Of a stretch of 64,000 nucleotides of DNA, positions 1 through 8,512 are shown piece by piece. Both the position numbers and the translations under genes were made by a program. Within the stretch, counting starts at the first letter, position 1. Every line of letters begins with the position of its first letter. Under the pieces are notes generated by a model. It searched no databases. It had not been told where the DNA came from and was given only the letters and a program-made list of their open reading frames with translations. Source of the stretch: Thioclava pacifica DSM 10166 (GTDB lineage: Bacteria; Pseudomonadota; Alphaproteobacteria; Rhodobacterales; Rhodobacteraceae); assembly GCF_000714535.1 (NCBI RefSeq), contig NZ_AUND01000012.1:546133-610132 (forward strand), given 5' to 3'.

Positions 1-2
1 CC

Positions 3-374
3 GAGGCGCGCTATGGCCGCCATTGGGCGATGTGGGAAAATGCGCTGGCCTCGGTGGCCTTCGACGGCCCGCCCGGCGAGGCCTCCTCGGATTACGCGCG
101 GGCCTTCGCGCGGCTAGAGAACCACTATTTCCAGAACGGTGCTTTCCTCGAGGAAGACGACCAGATTCTGCGCGATCGGCACCTGATCGAGCATATTCCG
201 ACGAAGATCGTGCAGGGGCGGCTCGACATGATCTGCCCGCCGATTTCGGCCCATCGGCTGGCGCAAGGCTGGGCGCGTGCGCATCTACAGCTCGTGCCGA
301 TGTCGGGCCATGCGCTGAGCGAACCGGGAATCACTGCCGGACTTGTCCGCGCGATGGATGAGCTTAGATCCTGA
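3..374 (+). CDS. pip: Proline iminopeptidase, C-terminal part (5' end outside window)
   Basis: Alpha/beta-hydrolase that removes N-terminal proline from peptides, cytoplasmic. The reading frame is open from the window edge, so only the last ~123 residues are present. It contains the family's conserved tail: the ENHYF segment, the GRLDMICP stretch that carries the catalytic Asp, and the GHA segment with the catalytic His (SGHALSEPG). The nucleophile Ser lies upstream, outside the window. The stop is TGA at 372-374, and tspO follows 30 bases later on the same strand. Identification rests on family resemblance of the C-terminus. The internal ATG at base 30 is not the real start, because the sequence before it also fits the family. 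Confidence 0.85.
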   Translation, partial: EARYGRHWAMWENALASVAFDGPPGEASSDYARAFARLENHYFQNGAFLEEDDQILRDRHLIEHIPTKIVQGRLDMICPPISAHRLAQGWARAHLQLVPMSGHALSEPGITAGLVRAMDELRS

Positions 375-404
375 TCCGTAAGGATTTCGATCGGAGCCCG
401 AGAC

Positions 405-857
405 ATGACGCTGACCTATTTTCTGCTTTTCCTTGCGGCCTCGGCCGCTGCGGCGGCGACGGGCATCATCTTCAAGCCCGGCGAATGGTATGTGGGTTTG
501 AAGAAACCGGGCTTCACTCCGCCGAATTGGGTGTTCCCGGTGGCCTGGACCTATCTCTACGTCTCGGTCGCCTATGCGGCGGCGCGCGTGGCGGGTGTCG
601 AGGGGAGCCAGATCGCGCTGGCGCTGTTCGCTGTGCAGATCGCGCTCAACACACTCTGGACACCAGTGTTCTTCGGGGCGCATCGACTCGGGATGGGAAT
701 GACGGTACTCGTCTGTCTTTGGGCTGCGGTCGTGGCGATGATGCTGGCCTTCTTCCGGTTCGATCTGATTGCGGGGCTTCTGGTGATCCCCTATCTCGCG
801 TGGCTGAGCCTCGCCTCTGCGCTCAACTTCCGGGTCTGGCGCGACAACCGGTCCTGA
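405..857 (+). CDS. tspO: TspO/MBR family tryptophan-rich sensory protein
   Basis: 150-residue integral membrane protein of the TspO (peripheral benzodiazepine receptor) family, which binds porphyrins. In Rhodobacter the family acts as an oxygen/tetrapyrrole-responsive regulator of photosynthesis genes. The sequence shows five hydrophobic segments, the conserved N-terminal loop after the first segment (WYVGLKKPGFTPPNW) and the AWTYLY segment in helix 2. Length is normal for the family. The ATG at 405 is preceded by a weak purine-rich stretch. No pigment genes are visible nearby, so its role here is unknown; cofactor or stress sensing is an inference. Confidence 0.9.
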   Translation: MTLTYFLLFLAASAAAAATGIIFKPGEWYVGLKKPGFTPPNWVFPVAWTYLYVSVAYAAARVAGVEGSQIALALFAVQIALNTLWTPVFFGAHRLGMGMTVLVCLWAAVVAMMLAFFRFDLIAGLLVIPYLAWLSLASALNFRVWRDNRS

Positions 858-865
858 AGTTTAGC

Positions 866-894
866 TTGCGGAATCCGCTGCGCAGGACTATATC
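866..894 (+). promoter_or_regulatory. Probable housekeeping promoter for the rimP-nusA operon leader
   Basis: TTGCGG at 866-871 and TATATC at 889-894 are separated by exactly 17 bases, a good sigma-70-type arrangement. Transcription would start near 901. This is the only convincing promoter between tspO and rimP, so it probably drives rimP-nusA-ylxR-infB. Prediction is from sequence only. Confidence 0.6.
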
Positions 895-948
895 GCCATC
901 AACAGCGGCGCGCCGGGGTCCAAACCTGACGCCCACCGGAAACGTGTG

Positions 949-972
949 ACGGGCCGCAAGGGCCCGTTTTTT
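949..972 (+). terminator. Intrinsic terminator or attenuator just upstream of rimP
   Basis: ACGGGCC at 949-955 pairs with GGCCCGT at 961-967 around the loop GCAAG, followed by six T (967-972). It lies downstream of the promoter at 866-894 and only 25 bases before the rimP ATG. A transcript from that promoter would therefore meet it after about 70 bases. It could be the end of tspO transcription, the end of a small RNA, or an attenuator of the nusA operon. Confidence 0.75.
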
Positions 973-997
973 GTTTTGTAGGATCGGAAAGAAAGAC

Positions 998-1579
998 ATG
1001 ACCGACCTGATCGCCAAGACCGCCATCGACCGGCGTCTGGCCGAGATCGTGACCCCCGTGATCGAGGGGCTGGGCTTCGAGCTCGTGCGGCTGCGGCTGC
1101 AGGGCGGCAAGACGGCTACGCTACAGATCATGGCCGACCGTCCCGAAGGCGGGATCGTCGTGGATGATTGCGCCGCGATCTCGACCGCCGTTTCGGCCGC
1201 GCTCGACGTGGAAGACCCGATCGAGGACAAATATACGCTCGAAGTTTCCTCGCCTGGCATCGACCGTCCGCTGACGCGGCTCAAGGATTTCGATGCCTGG
1301 GAAGGCTATGAGGCGAAGATCGAGACCACCGAGCCGATCGACGGGCGCAAGCGCTTCAAGGGCATCCTGCGCGGCACCGAGGGCGACGAAGCCCTGATCG
1401 AGATCGAAGACCAGGGGGAAGAGGTCGTGATTGGCCTCAATTTCGACCTGCTCGCCGATGCGAAGCTCGTGCTGACCGACGACCTGATCACCGAGATGCT
1501 GCGCCAGAAGAAAGTGGCCGAGGGCATCGACGAAACCGATTTTGACGAGATTGACGAATCCCCCGAGGAGGAGACCTGA
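998..1579 (+). CDS. rimP: Ribosome maturation factor RimP
   Basis: 193-residue cytoplasmic factor needed for 30S subunit maturation. The N-terminal alpha/beta domain (about residues 10-85, with the GGIVVDDC segment) and the linker ending in [12 protein letters not shown] are diagnostic. A C-terminal SH3-like domain follows, with an acidic tail. I chose the ATG at 998 because a purine-rich ribosome binding site (GGAAAGAAAG) precedes it; the upstream in-frame extension overlaps the terminator. It is the first gene of the conserved order rimP-nusA-ylxR-infB. nusA starts one base after its TGA. Confidence 0.95.
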   Translation: MTDLIAKTAIDRRLAEIVTPVIEGLGFELVRLRLQGGKTATLQIMADRPEGGIVVDDCAAISTAVSAALDVEDPIEDKYTLEVSSPGIDRPLTRLKDFDAWEGYEAKIETTEPIDGRKRFKGILRGTEGDEALIEIEDQGEEVVIGLNFDLLADAKLVLTDDLITEMLRQKKVAEGIDETDFDEIDESPEEET

Positions 1580-1580
1580 G

Positions 1581-3197
1581 ATGGCCATTACCGCAGCCAA
1601 CCAGCTTGAGCTTCTGCAGACCGCCGAAGCCGTGGCCCGCGAGAAGATGATCGACCCGGATCTGGTGATCCAGGCGATGGAAGAAAGCCTCGCGCGCGCC
1701 GCGAAGTCGCGTTACGGCGCCGAGATGGACATCCGCGTCTCGATCGACCGCAAGACCGGCAAGGCCACGTTCACCCGCGTGCGTACCGTTGTTGATGACA
1801 AAGAGCTGGAGAACTACCAGGCCGAGCTGACCGTCGAGCAGGCGAAGCAATACCTCGAAGACCCGCAGATCGGCGACACGATCGTGGACGAGGTTCCCCC
1901 GGTCGATCTGGGTCGTATCGCCGCGCAATCGGCCAAGCAGGTCATCCTGCAGAAGGTCCGCGAAGCCGAGCGTGATCGCCAGTACGAAGAGTTCAAGGAC
2001 CGCGTCGGCACGATCATCAACGGCGTCGTCAAGCGCGAGGAATACGGCAATATCATCGTCGATATCGGCCGTGGCGAAGCGATCCTGCGCCGCAACGAAA
2101 AGATCGGCCGCGAGAGCTATCGCCCGAACGACCGCATCCGCGCCTATGTCAAGGACGTGCGCCGCGAGACCCGTGGCCCGCAGGTCTTCCTGTCGCGCAC
2201 CGCGCCGGAATTCATGGCCGAGCTGTTCAAGATGGAAGTGCCGGAAATCTACGATGGCATCATCGAGATCAAGGCCGTGGCCCGCGACCCGGGCTCGCGC
2301 GCGAAGATCGGCGTCATCAGCCATGACAACTCGATCGACCCGGTTGGCGCCTGTGTCGGTATGCGCGGTTCGCGCGTGCAGGCCGTCGTCGGCGAGCTTC
2401 AGGGCGAGAAGATCGACATCATTCCGTGGAACGAAGATCAGGCGACCTTCCTCGTGAACGCGCTGCAGCCGGCCGAAGTGTCGAAAGTGGTGATCGACGA
2501 GGAAGCACAGAAGATCGAAGTCGTGGTCCCGGACGAGCAACTGTCGCTCGCGATCGGCCGCCGCGGTCAGAACGTGCGTCTGGCCTCGCAGCTGACCGGG
2601 CTCGACATCGACATCCTGACCGAGGCCGAGGAATCGGCGCGCCGTCAGGCCGAGTTCGCCGAGCGTACCAAGCTCTTCGTCGATGCGCTCGATATCGACG
2701 AGTTCTTCGCGCAGCTTCTGGTCGCGGAAGGCTTCACCTCGCTCGAGGAAGTGGCCTATGTCGACATGGATGAACTGCTTTCGATCGAAGGCGTGGACGA
2801 AGGTACGGCTGAAGAGCTGCAAGCCCGTGCCCGTGACGTGATCGAGGAGCAGAACCGCAAGGCGCTTGAAGCCGCGAAGGAGATGGGCGTCGAACAGTCG
2901 CTCTTTGATTTCGAGGGGCTGACCCCGCAGATGATCGAGGCGCTGGCCAAGGACGGCATCAAGACGCTGGAAGACTTCGCGACCTGCGCCGACTGGGAAC
3001 TGGCCGGCGGCTGGACCACGGTCGACGGTCAGCGCGTGAAGGACGATGGCCTGCTCGAGAAATTCGATGTCAGCCTCGAAGAGGCGCAGAACCTGATCAT
3101 GACCGCGCGCATCATGCTGGGCTGGGTGGACCCGTCCGAGCTTGAGGTCGAGGACGAGGGTGACGCGGAAGACACCGAGGAGGAGGCCGGGGCGTAA
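1581..3197 (+). CDS. nusA: Transcription termination/antitermination factor NusA
   Basis: 538-residue RNA polymerase-binding factor that modulates pausing, intrinsic termination and antitermination. The order is an N-terminal polymerase-binding domain (about 1-130), an S1 domain starting near residue 141 (GTIINGVVKREEYGN), two KH domains (about 230-370, with the GRRGQNVRLAS motif) and two C-terminal helix-hairpin-helix repeats. A strongly acidic tail ends the protein. The start at 1581 is set by GAGGAGGAG just upstream, overlapping the rimP stop. NusA stimulates hairpin termination, so the terminator before rimP is a plausible feedback point. Confidence 0.97.
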   Translation: MAITAANQLELLQTAEAVAREKMIDPDLVIQAMEESLARAAKSRYGAEMDIRVSIDRKTGKATFTRVRTVVDDKELENYQAELTVEQAKQYLEDPQIGDTIVDEVPPVDLGRIAAQSAKQVILQKVREAERDRQYEEFKDRVGTIINGVVKREEYGNIIVDIGRGEAILRRNEKIGRESYRPNDRIRAYVKDVRRETRGPQVFLSRTAPEFMAELFKMEVPEIYDGIIEIKAVARDPGSRAKIGVISHDNSIDPVGACVGMRGSRVQAVVGELQGEKIDIIPWNEDQATFLVNALQPAEVSKVVIDEEAQKIEVVVPDEQLSLAIGRRGQNVRLASQLTGLDIDILTEAEESARRQAEFAERTKLFVDALDIDEFFAQLLVAEGFTSLEEVAYVDMDELLSIEGVDEGTAEELQARARDVIEEQNRKALEAAKEMGVEQSLFDFEGLTPQMIEALAKDGIKTLEDFATCADWELAGGWTTVDGQRVKDDGLLEKFDVSLEEAQNLIMTARIMLGWVDPSELEVEDEGDAEDTEEEAGA

Positions 3198-3226
3198 GCC
3201 TCGGACTCGACCGGAGAGGAAACAAG

Positions 3227-3856
3227 ATGAGTCGCGGCGGCAAGCCGAAAGAGCAGAGCGATCCCGAACGGCGCTGCATCGTCACCGGCGAAGTTCAGCC
3301 GAAGGCTGGGCTGATCCGGTTCGTGCTCGGGCCGGACGGGATGATCTATCCGGACGTGGCAGGGAAACTGCCCGGCCGGGGGATCTGGATCACCTCTGAC
3401 CGGACTGCCATCGAGACGGCAATGAAGAAGGGTCTGTTCGCGCGCGCTGCCAAGGCTCCCGCGAAAACCCCTGAAAATCTGCTGGAAATGGTCGAAAAGG
3501 CCCTTGCCAGCCGCGTTGTCGATCTTATTTCTCTGGAGCGAAAAGCCGGCAAGGCAGTTGTCGGCTTCGAAAAGGTCAAGGGCTGGCTGGCCGAAGGACG
3601 CGCGAAAGTGCTGCTTCAGGCAAGCGACGGCTCGGACAGGGGCAAAGGCAAGCTGTGGACGCCCGAAGGCGGGCGCTGGTTCGGCTGCCTCACCTCTCAG
3701 GAATTGGGTTTGGCATTCGGACGCGATCGTGCGATACACGGCGCGCTTGCAGCTGGTGGCCTCACCCCACGCGTGATTGAAGACGCATCGAGGCTTGCGG
3801 GATTGCGCAAGCAGGACGGCGGCAAGACCGCCATGAAGGATACGAAGACGGCATGA
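3227..3856 (+). CDS. YlxR (DUF448) / L7Ae-like RNA-binding fusion protein
   Basis: 209-residue protein. Residues about 15-85 are a YlxR/DUF448 domain (RRCIVTGE near the start, GRGIW in the middle). Residues about 100-195 look like an L7Ae-type ribosomal-protein fold ([15 protein letters not shown] start, then a [11 protein letters not shown] segment). In many bacteria these two domains are separate genes, ylxR and ylxQ, at the same nusA-infB position. Both are RNA-binding families and the role is presumably in translation or transcription, but it is not firmly known. It overlaps the infB start by four bases (ATGA), implying coupled translation. Confidence 0.88.
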   Translation: MSRGGKPKEQSDPERRCIVTGEVQPKAGLIRFVLGPDGMIYPDVAGKLPGRGIWITSDRTAIETAMKKGLFARAAKAPAKTPENLLEMVEKALASRVVDLISLERKAGKAVVGFEKVKGWLAEGRAKVLLQASDGSDRGKGKLWTPEGGRWFGCLTSQELGLAFGRDRAIHGALAAGGLTPRVIEDASRLAGLRKQDGGKTAMKDTKTA

Positions 3857-6381
3857 GCGATACTGACGGCAAAAAGACTCTCGGACTGGGCGGCGGGCGC
3901 CCCGGGCAGGTGAAGCAGAGCTTCTCGCACGGGCGCACGAAGAACGTCGTGGTCGAGACGAAAGGCAAGAAGCGGGTGCTGAACAAGCCGGCGGCCGGCG
4001 CCGGCAAGGCTGCGGGCGGCAAGCCGGCTGGCGGCGATCCGTCGAAACGTCCCGCCGGGATCTCGGATGCCGAGATGGAGCGCCGTCTGAAGGCTCTCCA
4101 GGCTGCCAAGGCACGCGAAGTCGAAGAGGCCGCGGCCCGCGCCGCCGAGGAGAAGGCGCGCGAGGAAGAGCGTGAGCGCCGCCGCGCCGAGGCCGAAGCC
4201 AAGGAACGCGAAGAGCGCGAGCGTGAAGCTGCGCTGAAAGCGAAGGAAGAAGAGGACGAGCGCAAGAAGCGCGAGGCCGAACTTCGCGACAAGAAGAAAG
4301 AAGAGATCCGCAAGGCGGGTCCGAAGAAAGACGTGCCGGTCGATCAGGCCGCCGTCGAAGCCGCGGCCGCGCGCGCCGAGACCAAAGGCGTCTCCGCCTC
4401 GGGTCCGCGCAAGACCGACCGCGAGCGCGACACCCGTGCGCCCGAGCGTGATACCCGTGGCGGCAAAGGCCGTGACGATGGCAACCGTCGCTCCGGCAAG
4501 CTCTCGCTGAGCGATGCGCTTTCGGGTGGCGAAGGCCGCCAGCGCTCGCTCGCCGCGATGAAACGCAAGCAGGAACGCGCCCGCCAGAAGGCGATGGGCG
4601 GCTCCAGCCGCGCTGAGAAACAGAGCCGCGAAGTGCAGTTGCCCGAAACCATCATGGTCTCGGAACTGGCAAACCGCATGGCCGAGCGTGGCGCGGACGT
4701 GGTTAAGACGTTGATGAAAATGGGTATGATGGTCACGGCCAACCAGACCATCGACGCCGACACCGCCGAACTCGTGATCGAGGAATTCGGCCACAAGGCC
4801 GTGCGCGTCTCGGATTCGGATGTGGAACAGGTGATCGACACCGTGAAGGACAAGGCTGAAGACCTCCAGCCGCGCCCGCCGATCGTGACGATCATGGGTC
4901 ACGTCGACCACGGCAAGACCTCGCTTCTCGACGCGATCCGCAACGCCAACGTCGTCTCGGGCGAAGCTGGTGGCATCACGCAGCATATCGGGGCCTATCA
5001 GGTCACCACCGAGAGCGGCGCCGTGCTGACCTTCCTCGACACGCCCGGCCACGCGGCCTTCACTTCGATGCGTGCGCGCGGCGCCAACGTGACGGATATC
5101 GTCGTGCTGGTGGTGGCGGCGGACGACTCGGTGATGCCGCAGACGATCGAAGCCATCAACCACGCCAAAGCGGCGAAGGTGCCGATGATCGTGGCGATCA
5201 ACAAATGCGACAAGCCCGATGCGAACCCGCAGAAGGTTCGCACCGAGCTGCTCCAGTACGAAGTTGTCGTCGAAGAGATGTCGGGCGACGTGCAGGACGT
5301 GGAAGTATCGGCCAAGACCGGCAAGGGGCTCGATCAACTGCTCGAAGCGATCGCGCTTCAAGCCGAGATCCTCGAGCTTCAGGCCAACCCCGATCGCGCC
5401 GCGCAAGGCGCTGTGATCGAGGCCAAGCTCGATGTGGGCCGTGGTCCGGTCGCGACGGTTCTCGTGCAGCACGGCACGCTCAAGCGCGGCGATATCTTCG
5501 TCGTGGGCGAGCAGTGGGGTAAGGTCCGCGCACTGATCAACGACAAGGGTGACCGCGTCGAAGAGGCGGGGCCGTCGGTTCCGGTCGAGGTGCTTGGTCT
5601 GAACGGCACGCCCGAAGCGGGTGACGTGCTCAACGTGGTTGAGACCGAGGCTCAGGCCCGCGAGATCGCCGATTACCGTGAGCAGGCCGCCAAGGACAAA
5701 CGTGCTGCCGCTGGTGCCGCGACGACGCTCGAACAGCTGATGGCGAAGGCCAAGGCAGACGAGAGCGTGTCCGAGCTTCAGGTCATTGTGAAGGCCGATG
5801 TGCAGGGCTCGACCGAGGCGATCGTTCAGGCGCTCGAGAAGGTCGGCAACGACGAGGTCCGCGTGCGCGTGATCCATTCGGGCGTCGGTGCTATCACCGA
5901 ATCCGATATCACGCTGGCCGAGGCCTCTAACGCTCCGGTTATCGGCTTCAACGTGCGTGCCAATGCGCCCGCCCGTAACGCCGCGAACCAGAAGGGCGTC
6001 GAGATCCGTTACTACTCGATCATCTACGATCTGGTGGACGACATCAAAGCCGCCGCTTCGGGCCTTCTGTCGGCCGAGATCCGCGAGAACTTCATCGGCT
6101 ATGCCGAGATCAAGGAAGTCTTCAAGGTCACCGGCGTCGGCAAGGTCGCGGGCTGTCTCGTCACCGAGGGTGTTGCCCGCCGTTCGGCTGGTGTGCGCCT
6201 GCTGCGCGACAACGTGGTCATCCACGAAGGCACGCTCAAGACGCTCAAGCGCTTCAAGGACGAGGTCAAGGAAGTGCAGTCGGGCCAGGAATGTGGCATG
6301 GCCTTCGAGAATTACGACGATATCCGTCCGGCGGATGTCATCGAAATCTTCGAACGCGAAGAGATCGAGCGCTCGCTCTGA
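3853..6381 (+). CDS. infB: Translation initiation factor IF-2
   Basis: 842-residue GTPase that brings initiator fMet-tRNA to the 30S subunit and promotes subunit joining. A long charged, Lys/Glu/Arg-rich N-terminal region (to about residue 250) precedes the IF2 N-terminal domain ([12 protein letters not shown]). The GTPase domain has GHVDHGKT (about 348-355), DTPGH (about 396) and NKCD (about 450), followed by the beta-barrel and C-terminal fMet-tRNA-binding domains. Length is normal for Alphaproteobacteria. It is the last gene of the operon, which ends at the terminator at 6403. The formylation genes fmt and def are elsewhere in the window. Confidence 0.98.
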   Translation: MSDTDGKKTLGLGGGRPGQVKQSFSHGRTKNVVVETKGKKRVLNKPAAGAGKAAGGKPAGGDPSKRPAGISDAEMERRLKALQAAKAREVEEAAARAAEEKAREEERERRRAEAEAKEREEREREAALKAKEEEDERKKREAELRDKKKEEIRKAGPKKDVPVDQAAVEAAAARAETKGVSASGPRKTDRERDTRAPERDTRGGKGRDDGNRRSGKLSLSDALSGGEGRQRSLAAMKRKQERARQKAMGGSSRAEKQSREVQLPETIMVSELANRMAERGADVVKTLMKMGMMVTANQTIDADTAELVIEEFGHKAVRVSDSDVEQVIDTVKDKAEDLQPRPPIVTIMGHVDHGKTSLLDAIRNANVVSGEAGGITQHIGAYQVTTESGAVLTFLDTPGHAAFTSMRARGANVTDIVVLVVAADDSVMPQTIEAINHAKAAKVPMIVAINKCDKPDANPQKVRTELLQYEVVVEEMSGDVQDVEVSAKTGKGLDQLLEAIALQAEILELQANPDRAAQGAVIEAKLDVGRGPVATVLVQHGTLKRGDIFVVGEQWGKVRALINDKGDRVEEAGPSVPVEVLGLNGTPEAGDVLNVVETEAQAREIADYREQAAKDKRAAAGAATTLEQLMAKAKADESVSELQVIVKADVQGSTEAIVQALEKVGNDEVRVRVIHSGVGAITESDITLAEASNAPVIGFNVRANAPARNAANQKGVEIRYYSIIYDLVDDIKAAASGLLSAEIRENFIGYAEIKEVFKVTGVGKVAGCLVTEGVARRSAGVRLLRDNVVIHEGTLKTLKRFKDEVKEVQSGQECGMAFENYDDIRPADVIEIFEREEIERSL

Positions 6382-6402
6382 TCCGATGCACGAGAGAAAT
6401 GG

Positions 6403-6429
6403 AAACGGGGGCCTTCGGGCCCCCGTTTT
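6403..6429 (+). terminator. Strong intrinsic terminator of the rimP-infB operon
   Basis: CGGGGGCC (6406-6413) and GGCCCCCG (6418-6425) form a perfect 8-bp stem closed by a TTCG tetraloop. AAA precedes it and TTTT follows. It sits 21 bases after the infB stop. Confidence 0.9.
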
Positions 6430-6476
6430 GCGTTTGGCAGCAGAATTCGGTTCGGTCGCAAGACGCCTTGTGCAGA

Positions 6477-6605
6477 TCAGGCGCTGACGGGACGACCCGC
6501 GAAGAGCGTATCGCCCACGCGTACGAGGATACGCCCACATTCCAGCTGGCGTTCGAAAACACCCTGGATAGAGACGCTGCTGCCGATGAGAATGGTTCTG
6601 AGCAT
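6477..6605 (-). CDS. 42-residue conserved-looking small protein, function unknown
   Basis: A 43-codon reading frame (ATG at 6605, TGA at 6477) between the infB terminator and mutT, read on the minus strand. It begins MLRTILIGSSV and ends LFAGRPVSA. The composition is strand-rich, with alternating hydrophobic residues and Gly turns (VRVGDT), suggesting a tiny beta-barrel or SH3-like fold. An excellent ribosome binding site, GGGAGGAG, lies 6 bases before the ATG. A promoter TTGCGT-N18-TTTAAT (6630-6659) gives a short leader. I faintly recall similar small proteins in Rhodobacteraceae but cannot verify this. No signal peptide, no membrane segment and one Cys. Function is not assigned. Confidence 0.7.
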   Translation of the reverse strand: MLRTILIGSSVSIQGVFERQLECGRILVRVGDTLFAGRPVSA

Positions 6606-6629
6606 CGGTTCTCCTCCCTATGAAGGGAG

Positions 6630-6680
6630 ATTAAACGCGAAACTCTTTACGGAACGCAAACAAAATAACCCTATTTGTTT
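6630..6680 (-). promoter_or_regulatory. Predicted promoter of the 42-aa gene with an AT-rich inverted repeat
   Basis: On the minus strand TTGCGT (6654-6659) and TTTAAT (6630-6635) are spaced by 18 bases. Overlapping the upstream edge of the -35 box is an inverted repeat, AAACAAA (6658-6664) / TTTGTTT (6674-6680), with a 9-base centre. It is placed where a regulator or an AT-rich UP-type element would act. The region 6620-6720 is strikingly AT-rich compared with its surroundings. Confidence 0.45.
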
Positions 6681-6733
6681 CGATTTTGCGAACATTTCGA
6701 GCGGATTTTAAACTGAATCGGGGCCTGGAGCGA

Positions 6734-7132
6734 TCAGAGCCAGTCGCGCAGGATCGGAATCAGCGGGATATCGGCAGGCGGCATCGGGTAATCACGCAGC
6801 TCGTGCGCCCGCGCCCAGGCCAGCGTCTGACCCTCGCGCGGGACCAGCGTGCCCTCCCATTTGCGACAGGCAAAGAGCGGCATCAGCAGGTGAAAATCGT
6901 CATAGGCATGGCTCGCGAAGGTCAGCGGCGCAAGGCAGCTTTCATGGGTGCGGATGCCCAGCTCTTCTTCCAGTTCGCGGATCAGCGCGGCCTCGGGGGT
7001 CTCCCCGGGTTCAACCTTGCCTCCAGGAAACTCCCAGAGCCCCGCCATCGACTTGCCTTCCGGACGCTGTGCGAGAAGCACGCGCCCGTCCACGTCGATC
7101 AGCGCGACCGCCGAGACCAGAACCATCTTCAC
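6734..7132 (-). CDS. mutT: NUDIX hydrolase, MutT-type 8-oxo-dGTP diphosphatase
   Basis: 132 residues. It hydrolyses oxidised dGTP, and probably other nucleoside triphosphates, to prevent A:T to C:G mutations. The full Nudix box is visible from residue 38 (GGKVEPGETPEAALI then RELEEELGI), with the metal-binding Glu residues intact. Length is typical for MutT. The GTG at 7132 overlaps the argJ TGA by four bases; an ATG at 7126 is an equally possible start. It is the last gene of ppiC-argJ-mutT. A GO-system partner, mutY, is 13 kb away. Confidence 0.92.
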   Translation of the reverse strand: MKMVLVSAVALIDVDGRVLLAQRPEGKSMAGLWEFPGGKVEPGETPEAALIRELEEELGIRTHESCLAPLTFASHAYDDFHLLMPLFACRKWEGTLVPREGQTLAWARAHELRDYPMPPADIPLIPILRDWL

Positions 7133-8493
7133 GAACGGTAATCCGCGTTGATGTCGATGTAGCGATGGGTGAGATCGCAGGTCCAGACCGATTTCGACGC
7201 ACGCCCCAGCCCGAGATCGACGCCGATCACCAACTCCGGATTCTTCATGTAGGCGCTCGCCTTTTCTTCGGAATAATCCGGCACGCGCCAGCCCTTTTCG
7301 GCGAGCACCATGTCACCGAAGGAGATCGTCAGCTTGTCGCGATCAGCCTTGGCTCCGGATTTGCCGACAGCGGCCACGACGCGACCCCAGTTGGCGTCCT
7401 CGCCGGCGATCGCGGTCTTCACCAGCGGCGAGTTCGCCACCGCCATCGCGACCTTGTGAGCATCCTCGGCCGAGGCGGCGCGGGTCACGCGGATCTCGAC
7501 GAATTTGGTGGCGCCTTCGCCATCCTTCACGACCTGATGGGCGAGATCCATCATTACTGCCCGCAGGCCGGCCTCGAAATCCTTCGCGACCTGGCTGCGC
7601 AAATCGGAAATCTCGGAAGCGTCCGACTGGCCGGTGGCGGCCACGATCAGCGCATCCGAAGTCGAGGTGTCGCTATCGACCGTGATCGCGTTGAACGTGT
7701 CCTCTACCTGCCGGGAGAGCATCTTTTGTAGGCGTGCAGGCGTGATCTTCGCATCGGTGAAGATATAGACGAGCATGGTCGCCATGTTCGGCGCGATCAT
7801 TCCCGAGCCTTTGGCGATCCCGGCAATCTTGATCTCGCCGCCCTCGCCCTGAACCGTCGCGCAGGCGCCCTTGGGATAGGTGTCGGTGGTCATGATCGCG
7901 CGGGCGGCGTCTTCGATCCCCGCCGGCGACAGGCGCTCGGCCAGCGTGTCGATCGCGAGGATGATCTTCTCGTAGGGCAGGGGTTCACCGATCACCCCGG
8001 TCGAGGAAGAGAACACGCGGCTCGGGGGAAGATCGAGCGCCTTGGCGACGCCTTGCGTCACCAGATCCACGGCCTTCTGGCCAAGCTTGCCGGTGAAGGC
8101 ATTCGCATTGCCCGAGTTGACGATGATCGCGGCCCCTGAATCCTTCGGCACGCGCATTTTCAGCTTTTCCTGACAATCGAGAACGCAAGCCGCCCGGGTC
8201 GAGGAGGTAGTGAACACGCCCGCGACTGAAGATCCCGGCGCGACCTTGGCCAGCATCACATCGGTGCGGCCTGCATATTTCACCCCCGCCGCGGCGGAGG
8301 CAAACTCGACACCGGCGATCTGCGGCAGATCGGGGAAGGCCTCAGGTGCGAGCGGCGAGACCATCACCGTCTTTGTCTTGATCGGGGCGGGCGCAGCGGC
8401 GGTGAGATCGGACTTCAGCGCCTTGATCTTGGCGCGCAGCTTCTTGACCTTGGTCTTCAGCTCTTTGTCGTCCTTCGATTTCTTCTTCGCCAT
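7129..8493 (-). CDS. argJ: Bifunctional glutamate N-acetyltransferase / amino-acid N-acetyltransferase ArgJ, with N-terminal extension
   Basis: 454-residue enzyme of the cyclic arginine pathway that moves the acetyl group from N-acetylornithine to glutamate. It matures by self-cleavage before the Thr of the MATML motif (Thr ~239 here, in the PNMATMLVYIFTDA segment). The family body starts at about residue 44 (MVSPLAPEAFP). The first 43 residues are a Lys-rich, probably coiled-coil extension (MAKKKSKDDK) that usual ~410-residue ArgJ proteins lack. The start at 8493 is the first ATG inside the gap after ppiC; an internal ATG at residue 44 would give a standard-length enzyme. The gene lies 19 bases after ppiC. 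Confidence 0.93.
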   Translation of the reverse strand: MAKKKSKDDKELKTKVKKLRAKIKALKSDLTAAAPAPIKTKTVMVSPLAPEAFPDLPQIAGVEFASAAAGVKYAGRTDVMLAKVAPGSSVAGVFTTSSTRAACVLDCQEKLKMRVPKDSGAAIIVNSGNANAFTGKLGQKAVDLVTQGVAKALDLPPSRVFSSSTGVIGEPLPYEKIILAIDTLAERLSPAGIEDAARAIMTTDTYPKGACATVQGEGGEIKIAGIAKGSGMIAPNMATMLVYIFTDAKITPARLQKMLSRQVEDTFNAITVDSDTSTSDALIVAATGQSDASEISDLRSQVAKDFEAGLRAVMMDLAHQVVKDGEGATKFVEIRVTRAASAEDAHKVAMAVANSPLVKTAIAGEDANWGRVVAAVGKSGAKADRDKLTISFGDMVLAEKGWRVPDYSEEKASAYMKNPELVIGVDLGLGRASKSVWTCDLTHRYIDINADYRS

Positions 8494-8512
8494 CGCGCCC
8501 GCCTCTCGTCGA

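Noticed and set aside
858..948. Possible tRNA or small structured RNA before rimP
   Set aside because: A GGGGTCCAAACC segment vaguely recalls a T-arm, but no acceptor, D or anticodon stems can be built; kept only as a promoter leader.
3697..6540. 947-codon minus-strand frame opposite infB, and similar long antisense frames opposite nusA, secA, dnaK, fliF and the PBP gene
   Set aside because: High-GC codon bias leaves the opposite strand open; products are His/Arg/Leu-rich with no domain sense and no ribosome binding sites.
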